A stretch of 12,212 nt of DNA, from contig JBBRHF010000138.1 of NCBI GenBank assembly GCA_038223055.1, positions 1 to 12,212 of the forward strand, written 5' to 3'. Under the pieces are notes generated by a model. It saw only the letters and a list, made by a program, of their open reading frames with translations, searched no databases and was not told the origin of the DNA. The DNA is from JBBRHF01 sp038223055 (GTDB lineage: Bacteria; Actinomycetota; Actinomycetes; JACCUZ01). The translations under genes were made by a program, and so were the position numbers. Each line of letters starts with the position of its first letter. The first letter of the stretch is position 1. This document shows positions 5,980 to 12,212 of the stretch, in pieces.

Positions 5980-7746
5980 ATGGCTGCAGCCGATGGCCCG
6001 TCGGCCGGGCTCTGCCACCTGTCGAGAGCGCGCCTGGACGAGCTGCTGGCCGAGCTGCTCGAACGCATCCGCGATGTCCTCGACACCCAGGAACGACTGC
6101 GTGGCCTGCTCGACGCCGTGGTCGCCATCGCCTCGGACCTCTCGCTGGACCGGGTGCTGCAGAGCATCGTGACCGTCGCCTGCACCCTGTCCGACGCGCA
6201 GTACGGCGCCCTCGGCGTGCTGGGATCGGGCGAGCATCGACGGCTGCGCCAGTTCGTCACCTACGGAATGTCCGACGAGCAGCGCCGCGCGATCGGCCCG
6301 CTGCCCGTCGGCATGGGCATCCTCGGGCTGATCATCGACCAGCCCGAGCCGCTGCGCCTTCCCGTGCTCGGGGATCACCCGCTGGCCCACGGGTTCCCCG
6401 CTCACCACCCTGCGATGACGAGCTTTCTCGGGGTGCCGATCCGCATCCGGGACACCGTCTTCGGCAATCTCTACCTCACCGAGAAGCGGGGCGGCGCACC
6501 GTTCACCGAAGAGGACGAGCAGACCGTCGTGGCCCTAGCCGCCGCCGCCGGGATTGCGATCGAAAACGCCCGGCTGTACGACGAGAGCAGCCGGCGTGAG
6601 CAGTGGCTCGCAGCCGCCGCCGAGATCACCGCCGCCCTGCTCGGGCGGGTTCCCAGCGCCGGCGCCCTGCAGCTGGTGGCCGACCGTGCTCGCGAGGTGG
6701 CCGGCGCCGATTCCGCCGCTCTGCTGCTTGCGACCGACGACGGGACCGACCTGGTGATCGAGGTGATCGCGGGGGCTCACGCCCAGGACTCTCGCGGCAC
6801 AACGCTGCCGGTCCAGGGCATCCTCGAAGGCGCCGTCATGAGCCAGCACCCCTCCGTGCCGGTGGAGCCCGCCCTGCACGGGTCACCGGCCGGCGGGCTG
6901 CGCGCCGTGCCCGGCTGGCCCGACGGACCGGGCATGCTGCTGCCGCTGCGGACCGCCGACGAGGTCACCGGCGTGTTGGCTCTGGCCTGGTTCGAGCAGC
7001 GCCACGACGACTTCCAGGAGACCGACCTCGCGCTGTCCGCGGCGTTCGCGGAGCAGGCTGCCCTCGCCCTGCAGGTGACCCAGTTCCAGGTCGACCGGGC
7101 CCGCCTGGCCGTCTTCGAGGACCGCGACCGGATCGGCCGCGACCTGCACGACCTGGTGATCCAGCGACTGTTCGCCGTCGGGCTCACCCTGCAGAACGCC
7201 TCCCGCCTCGCCGAGCGACCCCAGGTCGCCGAGCGTATCGCCAGCGCGGTGGACGACATCGACGCCACCATCAAGGACATCCGCCGCACGATCTTCGAGC
7301 TCAGCACGGCGCCGGAGTCCGACGGCCTGCGGGCCGAGCTGGGGAGGAGCCTCGAGGTCGTGACCCCCGCGCTGGGTTTCGCGCCGCGGCTGCGCACCGA
7401 CGGCCCGGTCGACAGCGCCGTCTCCGACGCGGTGCGTCCCCACCTGGTGGCCGTGGTGCGCGAGGCGCTGTCCAACGTTGCCCGCCATGCAGGAGCCACC
7501 GCCGTCGAGGTCAGCCTCGTGGTCGGAAAGTCGATCGAGCTGACAGTCACCGACAACGGCCGAGGGGTCGGCAACATCACCCGCGAGAGCGGTCTGCGCA
7601 ACCTGCGCGAGCGGGCTACCAGCCTGGGCGGCGTGTTCGCCGTACGCTCGCGGCCAGGGAAAGGCACACTGCTCGAGTGGAGTGTGCCCGCGGGAGCCAC
7701 CCCTTCGCACAGCCAGACCGACGAGGAGCCGCCCGGCCATGACTGA
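5980..7746 (+). CDS. devS: DosS/DevS-like GAF sensor histidine kinase
   Basis: A 588-aa protein. The LDELLAELLERIRDVLDTQERLRGLLDAV coiled N-terminus leads to GAF-A (about 48-203), GAF-B (about 207-367), a HisKA_3 dimerisation domain and an HATPase. GAF-A contains GFPAHHPAMTSFLGVPIRIRD and FGNLYLTEK; its second His (143) aligns with haem ligand His149 of M. tuberculosis DosS. The phospho-acceptor is His390 in RDRIGRDLHDLVIQRLFAVG (His395 in DosS). The N-box Asn499 and the DNGRG box at 525-529 are present. Start choice: ATG 5980 has GGAG at 6-nt spacing and gives a length near the 578 aa of DosS. The ATG at 5863 would add 39 residues with many A/T-ending codons and a poorly spaced ribosome site. 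Inferred role: haem-based sensing of O2, NO, CO or redox, phosphorylating the regulator whose start overlaps by 8 bp. Confidence 0.9.
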   Translation: MAAADGPSAGLCHLSRARLDELLAELLERIRDVLDTQERLRGLLDAVVAIASDLSLDRVLQSIVTVACTLSDAQYGALGVLGSGEHRRLRQFVTYGMSDEQRRAIGPLPVGMGILGLIIDQPEPLRLPVLGDHPLAHGFPAHHPAMTSFLGVPIRIRDTVFGNLYLTEKRGGAPFTEEDEQTVVALAAAAGIAIENARLYDESSRREQWLAAAAEITAALLGRVPSAGALQLVADRAREVAGADSAALLLATDDGTDLVIEVIAGAHAQDSRGTTLPVQGILEGAVMSQHPSVPVEPALHGSPAGGLRAVPGWPDGPGMLLPLRTADEVTGVLALAWFEQRHDDFQETDLALSAAFAEQAALALQVTQFQVDRARLAVFEDRDRIGRDLHDLVIQRLFAVGLTLQNASRLAERPQVAERIASAVDDIDATIKDIRRTIFELSTAPESDGLRAELGRSLEVVTPALGFAPRLRTDGPVDSAVSDAVRPHLVAVVREALSNVARHAGATAVEVSLVVGKSIELTVTDNGRGVGNITRESGLRNLRERATSLGGVFAVRSRPGKGTLLEWSVPAGATPSHSQTDEEPPGHD

Positions 7747-8422
7747 ACCCGTACCGGGCGAGAAGATCCGGGTGTTCCTCCTCGACGACCACGAGATCGT
7801 GCGCCGTGGCCTCAAGGACCTCCTCGAGCTCGAGGGCGACATCGAGGTCGTCGGGGAGTCCGGGCTGGCCGAGGAGGCCCAACGACGCATCCCGGCCCTG
7901 CGCCCGCACGTCGCAGTTCTGGACGGGCGACTGCCAGACGGATCAGGGATCGACGTGTGCCGGGAGATGCGGTCGCGCAACCCCGAGATCGCGGCCCTGA
8001 TCCTCACGTCGTACGACGACGACGAGGCCCTCTTCTCGGCCATCATGGCGGGAGCCGCCGGCTACCTGCTCAAGCAGATCAGCACCACCGACCTGGTCGA
8101 CGCGGTCCGCCGGGTCGCCGCCGGGCAGTCCTTGCTCGACCCGTCGGTCACCCAGCGTGTGCTCGAGCGGCTGCGCGAAGGCACCCAGGAGGACCAGGCG
8201 CTGGCCCCGCTCACCGATCAGGAGCGCCACATCCTCGAACACATCGGTGAGGGCATGACCAATCGGCAGATCGCCGAAGTGATGTTCCTCGCCGAAAAGA
8301 CGGTCAAGAACTACGTGTCCAGCCTGCTGTCCAAGCTCGGCATGCAGCGGCGCACCCAGGCCGCGGTCTTCGCGGCCAAGCACCTGGGTCTCGGGAACAC
8401 CGACCGCATCGGGGAGCGTTAG
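7739..8422 (+). CDS. devR: DosR/DevR-like NarL-family response regulator
   Basis: A 227-aa protein starting at an ATG that overlaps the sensor stop by 8 bp, with AGGAG 10 nt upstream. The receiver domain (about 9-125) begins IRVFLLDDHEIVRRGLKDLLE. It has phospho-acceptor Asp62 (AVLDGRLPDGSGID), Thr90 (LTSYDDDEA) and Lys112 (GYLLK). The LuxR/NarL helix-turn-helix at about 158-220 reads LTDQERHILEHIGEGMTNRQ then FLAEKTVKNYVSSLLSKLGM, then RRTQAAVFA. The recognition helix keeps the T-V-K-N-Y of M. tuberculosis DosR, so DNA specificity near GGGACTWWAGTCCC is expected. Gly63 follows the Asp where DosR has Val, a small oddity. It probably activates a hypoxia/redox regulon. Its stop interlocks with that of the convergent nitroreductase gene. 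Confidence 0.9.
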   Translation: MTEPVPGEKIRVFLLDDHEIVRRGLKDLLELEGDIEVVGESGLAEEAQRRIPALRPHVAVLDGRLPDGSGIDVCREMRSRNPEIAALILTSYDDDEALFSAIMAGAAGYLLKQISTTDLVDAVRRVAAGQSLLDPSVTQRVLERLREGTQEDQALAPLTDQERHILEHIGEGMTNRQIAEVMFLAEKTVKNYVSSLLSKLGMQRRTQAAVFAAKHLGLGNTDRIGER

Positions 8423-9537
8423 CCGAGCACGTCGCCGAGGTCGCGCCGCGGCGACGCAGGACCCGGAGTCCCGTAGCCGAGCCGCAGGACCATCTGCGGA
8501 TGCCCGACGGTGCCGAGTTCGACACCCAGGCGTTGCCTGGCCCACGGGACGTCGACGACCTGCCCCAGCGGGGACGCCTGTACGCCGTCGACAGCGGCAC
8601 GAAGAAGAACGTGGGCCATCGCCTGCCCCGCGAGGACCCAGTCACCGACCTCGTCGTCCACGGTGCCGATGACCGCGACCACCGGACGCTCGGCCGCCGG
8701 CGCCTCCTCGCTCTGGTCCACGGGGTGGCTTCCCCGTTCCCCCTCGAGGGCGAAGTCGCGGAGCCGCACCGTGGAGTGCCTGGCCCGCACGTGATCGGGA
8801 AGGGCCGCGGCGGGCAGGCCGTCGGCGGCGCCCCCCGGTCGATGGGTCCAGGTGGCGAGTTCGGTCCGGTAGGCCTCGTCGGCGCTCTCCGCGTCTTCGG
8901 CCCGGTTGAGCAGCACGGCCAGGGCGATCTGCTCACTCGTCTCGGTCAACACCCGGATCCAGGCCCCCTCTGTCTCGGCGGCGGCGCGCACCGCCGAGAG
9001 TGTCCCGGCGGCGACCGGCTCGTCGCGGAAGGGCCCCCGCTGGGTGTGCCGGACCGGCGCCTGGTCGGCCATGGCGCGCTCGGCATCGGTTGCCGGTGCA
9101 CCGCGCGTCGGTGTGAGGCGGGCAAGCAGATCGTTCGACGGGTCGGCGAACCCGTCAAAGACCTCGATTGTCGTGTCAAAACCCTGCAGCCGCAACGCCA
9201 GCCGGGCATAGAAGACCGCGGCGCCGCAGCTGATCGCCAGCTGCCGACCGTCCGGGTCGAGAACATCGAGCCGGCGGGCGAGGTCGGCGTGCAGATCCAG
9301 GACGGGGCCGGAGATCTGGAAGCGCCACGGCTGGGTGTTGTGCACGGACGGAGCGAGCCGCCCGAGCGCGACGGCCGCACGCAGGTCTGGGCCGGGCACG
9401 TCCGGACGCGGCACGTCCGGACGCGGCACGTCCGGACGCGCCACGTCCGGACGCGCCCCGTCCGGACCGGCTAGGTCCGGACGGGGCAGGTCGGAAGGGG
9501 GCAGGTCGGGACGAGGCTGGTCGTTTCGGTCGGTCAT
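8419..9537 (-). CDS. Acg-family nitroreductase-like FMN protein
   Basis: A 372-aa protein from ATG 9537 to TAA 8419-8421. Its stop overlaps the regulator's stop (8420-8422) from the other strand. The core begins at about residue 53 with LRAAVALGRLAPSVHNTQPWRF, the APSxHNTQPW signature of the Acg group (M. tuberculosis Rv2032, Rv3127, Rv3131). Later blocks are QLAISCGAAVFYARLALR, TQRGPFRD (about 170), a central GDWVLAGQAMAHVLLRA and the C-terminal MVLRLGYG. The core is about 320 aa, close to Rv2032 (331). The first 52 residues are an unusual Pro-Asp repeat. Acg proteins bind FMN but lack ordinary nitroreductase activity and are DosR-regulated in mycobacteria. The adjacent DosS/DosR pair makes the same regulation likely here. 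Confidence 0.87.
   Translation of the reverse strand: MTDRNDQPRPDLPPSDLPRPDLAGPDGARPDVARPDVPRPDVPRPDVPGPDLRAAVALGRLAPSVHNTQPWRFQISGPVLDLHADLARRLDVLDPDGRQLAISCGAAVFYARLALRLQGFDTTIEVFDGFADPSNDLLARLTPTRGAPATDAERAMADQAPVRHTQRGPFRDEPVAAGTLSAVRAAAETEGAWIRVLTETSEQIALAVLLNRAEDAESADEAYRTELATWTHRPGGAADGLPAAALPDHVRARHSTVRLRDFALEGERGSHPVDQSEEAPAAERPVVAVIGTVDDEVGDWVLAGQAMAHVLLRAAVDGVQASPLGQVVDVPWARQRLGVELGTVGHPQMVLRLGYGTPGPASPRRDLGDVLG
9401..9520 (-). repeat. 15-bp tandem repeat, eight units, encoding a Pro-Asp-rich N-terminus
   Basis: Units on the plus strand begin TCCGGACGCGGCACG at 9401, 9416, 9431, 9446, 9461, 9476, 9491 and 9506. The first two are identical and divergence grows toward the gene start; 9386-9400 is a further degenerate copy. 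Read on the minus strand they encode RPDVP-type pentapeptides between residues 9 and 52 of the nitroreductase-like protein. The period is a whole number of codons, so copy-number change keeps the frame. Confidence 0.93.
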
Positions 9538-9572
9538 GCTCCCAATATCCGCGATCTTGCCCGGGGAGTCCA

Positions 9573-9586
9573 CGGCCGAACGTCCC
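9573..9586 (-). promoter_or_regulatory. Candidate DosR-like box upstream of the nitroreductase gene
   Basis: On the minus strand GGGAC-GTTC-GGCCG matches 8 of the 10 arm positions of GGGAC-N4-GTCCC. Its centre lies about 43 bp upstream of ATG 9537. If transcription starts at or near the ATG (GATATT lies 6 nt before it), that is the usual position for DosR activation. The match is imperfect, and GC-rich DNA gives chance hits. Confidence 0.35.
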
Positions 9587-9655
9587 GGGCGACGGCTTAC
9601 TCGGCCCCATGTGGCCAGATTCGGCGAGCTTCGGCCACCAGAGGGACCTCGTCGA

Positions 9656-9669
9656 GGGACCCGGGTCGA
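9656..9669 (+). promoter_or_regulatory. Candidate DosR-like box upstream of the CoA-hydrolase gene
   Basis: GGGAC-CCGG-GTCGA matches 8 of 10 arm positions of GGGAC-N4-GTCCC and is centred about 40 bp upstream of ATG 9703. A second GAGGGACC lies 13 bp upstream (9641-9648), so the half-site is directly repeated. It also contains the palindrome GACCCGGGTC (9658-9667). Binding is inferred only. Confidence 0.3.
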
Positions 9670-9702
9670 CTCCGGGCATCGGCGGCGGCCAAGATCGGTG
9701 CT

Positions 9703-10950
9703 ATGCGGATACTCGATATCGACAGTCTCACCGCCCTGCTGCCGTCGCTGCTCCATCCGCAGCGAGGGCCGAACGCCGAGATGCGCGTCGTGGCAAGCGG
9801 CAACTTCGCGACGCCGATGGCCCTGCTCGGCGCCGTCGACGCGGCTCTCCCGGCGTACCGGCTGAACGTCCTCAACGCCCATCCCGGCATCCCCACCCGC
9901 GACGGGGTCGTGCACGAGACGTCCTTCGTGGGCCCTGCCATGCGCCGGTCCCCGACGCTGTCCTACGTGCCGAGCCGGCTGTCCCTCGTGCCGCTGCTGT
10001 TCGCCGGCCCCCTGCGCCCGGACGTCGTCGTGCTGCACACCTCCGTACCCCGCGGCGACACCCTCTCCCTGGGCGTCGAGGTCAACGTGCTGCCGGCCGC
10101 CATCGAGGCCGTCAGGGCTCGCGGCGGCCTGGTGCTGGCCCAGCTGAACCCGCGGATGCCCTACGTCTACGGCGACGGAGAGATCGCGCTCGAGGACATC
10201 GACTACGCCGTCGAGGTGGAAGTGCCGCTCGCCAGCCCGGTCATCGGCTCCCCCGACGAGCCGTCGCGCATCATCGGGGACCGGATCTCGTCCCTCATTC
10301 GCGACGGCGCCACCCTGCAGCTCGGCATCGGCGCGGTGCCCGACGCCACCCTGCCCGGGCTGATCAAGCGCCGTGGCCTGCGGGTCTGGTCGGAGATGTT
10401 CAGCGACCGGGTGCTCCAGCTGGAAGCCGCCGGCGCGCTGGACCCCGACGCAACCCTGGTCGCCTCGTTCCTGTTCGGCTCGGCGGAGCTCTACGACTGG
10501 ATCGACACCAACCCGCGGGTGCGCCTGCTGCGCACGGAGCGCACCAACAACCCGGTCCGGATCTCCCGACAACCAATGATGACCTCGATCAACTCAGCCC
10601 TCGAGGTCGACCTGTTCGCCCAAGCCAACGCCTCGCGGATCAACGCCCGCATCCACTCCGGCTTCGGCGGATCGACCGACTTCCTCGTCGGGGCCATTCA
10701 CTCGACCGGAGGTCAGGCGTTCATCGCCCTCCGGTCCTGGCACCCCAAGGCTGATGTGTCCACCATCGTGCCGCTCCTGGACGAGCCGACCACGTCCTTC
10801 CAGGCGTCGGCTGTCGTGACCGAACACGGCATCGCGACGATCTGGGGACGCGACCAGAACGAACAGGCCCGAGCGCTCATCCACGAGGCGGCGCACCCCG
10901 ACGTCCGCGACGAACTGACCGAGGAAGCAGGCTACCTCGGGCTGCTGTAG
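9703..10950 (+). CDS. Acetyl-CoA hydrolase/CoA-transferase family protein
   Basis: A 415-aa protein of the Cat1/4-hydroxybutyrate CoA-transferase family. N-terminal half: VVASGNFATPMALLGAVDA and VLHTSVPRGDTLSLGVEVN. Middle: ATLQLGIGAVPDATLPGL followed by WSEMFSD, in which Glu231 is the expected catalytic glutamate that forms the CoA thioester. C-terminal half: SGFGGSTDFLVGA (the GxGGxxDF block, 319-327), then VVTEHGIATIWGR and a terminal GYLGLL. The length is slightly short for the family (430-500). It would hydrolyse acyl-CoA or transfer CoA to a carboxylate; the substrate cannot be read from the sequence. The start has no clear Shine-Dalgarno, but CAAGAT lies 7 nt upstream, which would suit a leaderless start. 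It is divergent from the Acg-like gene. Confidence 0.86.
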   Translation: MRILDIDSLTALLPSLLHPQRGPNAEMRVVASGNFATPMALLGAVDAALPAYRLNVLNAHPGIPTRDGVVHETSFVGPAMRRSPTLSYVPSRLSLVPLLFAGPLRPDVVVLHTSVPRGDTLSLGVEVNVLPAAIEAVRARGGLVLAQLNPRMPYVYGDGEIALEDIDYAVEVEVPLASPVIGSPDEPSRIIGDRISSLIRDGATLQLGIGAVPDATLPGLIKRRGLRVWSEMFSDRVLQLEAAGALDPDATLVASFLFGSAELYDWIDTNPRVRLLRTERTNNPVRISRQPMMTSINSALEVDLFAQANASRINARIHSGFGGSTDFLVGAIHSTGGQAFIALRSWHPKADVSTIVPLLDEPTTSFQASAVVTEHGIATIWGRDQNEQARALIHEAAHPDVRDELTEEAGYLGLL

Positions 10951-11021
10951 CCCACCGCCTCAACACCTCTATCCCCACATCGCTATCCCCTCATCCCATA
11001 GCCACGATCATGCAAGAGGCG

Positions 11022-11490
11022 TCAACGCTTGCCGCCGCCGAGCAGCCCGCCCAGTGCGTCGCCGAGGTCGACGCCCCCCACCGCTCTTTCCGGCAGCGCC
11101 GCCCTTCCCGGCACTGCTGCCCTTCCCGGCACTGCTGCCCTTCCCGCCGAACAGGCTGCCGAGTAGGTCCCACAGCCCGCCCGAGCCGGGTGACGGGCAC
11201 ACCGGGGAGCCGGTGCCACCGGTCCCGCCGCCCATCACCTGCTTGGTCCAGGTAGGACATCACAATGGGTCCGAGCAGGGGCAGCAGCTTGGCGACGACG
11301 CCGCTGCCCCCCGTGCCGTCCGCCCGAGGTGCTGGGCGAGGTCAAGCGGAAGCTGGGACATGATGTCGTTGACCGCGGCCAGGGTGATGCCCTTCTCGGA
11401 TGTCGCCGGCGTGGCCAGCCTGGTCAGCGTCCGCAGCGCAGCGGCCCTTGCGCGGATTGGTCTCTTTCCGGTGCGGGGCTGTGGGAAACG
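11022..11490 (-). pseudogene. DUF937-like gene broken by several frameshifts
   Basis: Consecutive pieces of one protein appear in three minus-strand frames. The first has AALRTLTRLATPATSEKG and VNDIMSQLPLDLAQHLG. A frameshift near 11322 leads to DGTGGSGVVAKLLPLLGPIV and MSYL. A second near 11245 leads to TKQVMGGGTGGTG and SGGLWDLLGSLFGGK. A third near 11085, in a run of six G, leads to VDLGDALGGLLGGGKR and TGA. The L-L-P-L-L-x-P-I-V-M-S-Y-L helix and the Gly-Leu-rich LGDxLGGLLGGG end are typical of DUF937 proteins. No start codon precedes the first piece; an in-frame TAG lies at about 11493. It is either a decayed gene or sequence with indel errors. Confidence 0.65.
11102..11137 (-). repeat. 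18-bp tandem duplication in the DUF937-like pseudogene
   Basis: CCCTTCCCGGCACTGCTG occurs twice in tandem, with a third partial copy (CCCTTCCCG) after it. On the minus strand it encodes repeated Gly-Lys-Gly-Ser-Ser-Ala. Confidence 0.85.
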
Positions 11491-11947
11491 CTAGGCCGCT
11501 CGAGGTCCCCGAGCAGCCGGCCGGGTGTCCCGGCGGTTGGTTGGGCCCGGGGGAGGTCGATGAGCGCGTACGTCGGCTCGTGGGTGGGTCGGCAAGCGAA
11601 CTCCAGGCTCGCGACTGCGCGACGCGCCCGACTCGCGTGGTGCGGCGGGTGCCACGTGTTCGACGTACGGCGTGACCGCAGGGACGGAGCGCCGGAAGGT
11701 CCCTCGGGTTCCGGCGTCAACCGAGAAGGCACCTCAGTCTCCCGGTGACCGACTGCTTGTTGGCGGCCGTGTTCGAGCCTTGCGCAGCCACGGGGCCGCG
11801 TCGGTGGTCCGTGCTCTGCCGCAGCCACCCGGTCATCGCCGGGGCGGTCGGGTGGATGCTGGAAACCGCCCGCTACCATGACAGGCGCTGTAAGCGGGTT
11901 GTCTCCGGTCGCCCGATCCCAAGATCTAAAACTGCAACCCGCGACCA
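11491..11947. other. No recognised gene; one inverted repeat
   Basis: About 450 bp between the DUF937-like pseudogene and the tRNA. Open frames exist on both strands, as expected at this GC content, but none has a recognisable motif or a good ribosome site. CGCCGGAA (11690-11697) and TTCCGGCG (11709-11716) form a perfect 8-bp inverted repeat with an 11-nt loop and no U tract. TACCAT at 11874-11879 and TTGTCT at 11899-11904 could belong to the tRNA promoter, but I cannot pair them convincingly. Confidence 0.5.
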
Positions 11948-12023
11948 GCCCTCGTAGCTCAGGGGATAGAGCATCGGTTTCCTAAACCGTGAGTCGCAGG
12001 TTCGAATCCTGCCGGGGGCGCCA
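11948..12023 (+). tRNA. tRNA-Arg (anticodon CCT)
   Basis: A 76-nt cloverleaf. The acceptor stem GCCCTCG pairs with CGGGGGC, with one T-G pair. The D-arm is AGCTCAGGGGATAGAGC. The anticodon loop TTCCTAA gives CCT. The T-arm is CAGGTTCGAATCCTG, the discriminator is G, and CCA is encoded at 12021-12023. The first anticodon-stem pair is a T-T mismatch, which I believe is common in actinobacterial tRNA-Arg(CCT). It decodes AGG, a rare codon in a genome of this GC content. Confidence 0.96.
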
Positions 12024-12212
12024 AGCAAACACGGTCTGGCCTGCGGGTTCGGGCTGGTCACAGGCTCGGAACATAGCGCGACTGAGACCAGCTCTGTACG
12101 GCTGAGTGCCGCTTTGCGCGGGACTCTCGCGAGACAGTGCCTCGGATCGGCGCGTATTCAACTGGTGGGTTGGAAGTGCCGAACGCATGATCGTGGCCAA
12201 ACAGAGCAGGCG
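12024..12212. other. Tail without recognised gene
   Basis: No coding signal is recognised downstream of the tRNA. CGGC-TGAGT-GCCG followed by CTTT (12099-12115) is a weak hairpin that might end the tRNA transcript. I see no copy of the tRNA 3' end in this short tail, so no integrated element is indicated here. Confidence 0.4.

Noticed and set aside
9401..9520. 15-bp tandem units considered as a CRISPR array
   Set aside because: The units are contiguous without spacers, codon-phased and inside a coding region.
9538..10572. Upstream extension of the nitroreductase frame to 717 codons
   Set aside because: The extension is antisense to the CoA-hydrolase gene and is open only because of GC bias; ATG 9537 begins the real protein.
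11690..11716. 8-bp inverted repeat as a terminator
   Set aside because: The loop is 11 nt, no U tract follows on either strand, and no gene ends nearby.
11873..12200. Minus-strand frames containing GAPGRIRTCDSRFRKP and RQDSNLRLTV
   Set aside because: These are the well-known spurious translations of the antisense of a tRNA gene, here tRNA-Arg(CCT).
11948..12212. tRNA-Arg as attachment site of an integrated element
   Set aside because: No integrase gene and no repeated tRNA 3' end is visible in the window, though only 189 bp lie beyond the tRNA.

Overview
The window is about 70% GC, with GTG starts, a leaderless-looking promoter, a CIRCE operator and mycobacterial-type DosS/DosR, Ruc and Acg homologues. 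It therefore comes from a high-GC actinobacterium; a Micrococcales or Propionibacteriales relative is likely, but the sequence alone does not settle the genus. Calls rest on reading translations and recalling families; no database search was run.

Layout. Positions 1-1236 (minus) hold most of a DUF2397 protein running off the left edge. DUF2397 is the JetA (kleisin-like) subunit of type II Wadjet anti-plasmid SMC systems, so jetB, jetC and jetD should lie further left. Divergent from it is a CIRCE (HrcA) operator followed by an FmdB-type zinc-ribbon gene resembling the mycobacterial redox-regulated chaperone Ruc. Next come an MTA phosphorylase gene and, overlapping it by 4 bp, an SAF-domain (CpaB/RcpC-like) membrane protein.

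Positions 3524-4783 are a graveyard. The 3' end of a minus-strand secreted-protein gene abuts the 3' end of mscL on the plus strand, so one deletion appears to have removed both 5' ends. An internally deleted ISAzo13-family transposase follows. Then come a small conserved actinobacterial protein and a two-TM membrane protein of the kind often misannotated as LigA, with a strong hairpin terminator between them.

Positions 5701-8422 contain a regulatory intergenic region (palindrome, terminator-shaped hairpin, GGACC cluster) and a DosS/DosR-type two-component system with the likely haem histidine, phospho-acceptor histidine and receiver aspartate all present. Tail to tail with it is an Acg-family nitroreductase with an unusual N-terminal repeat encoded by eight 15-bp units. 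Divergent from that is an acetyl-CoA hydrolase/CoA-transferase gene. The shared intergenic region holds imperfect DosR-like boxes at about -40 of each start. In mycobacteria Acg proteins belong to the DosR regulon, so 5.9-11 kb may be a local hypoxia/redox module.

Positions 10951-12212 contain a frameshifted DUF937-like pseudogene, about 450 bp without a recognisable gene, an intact tRNA-Arg(CCT) with encoded CCA, and an empty tail.
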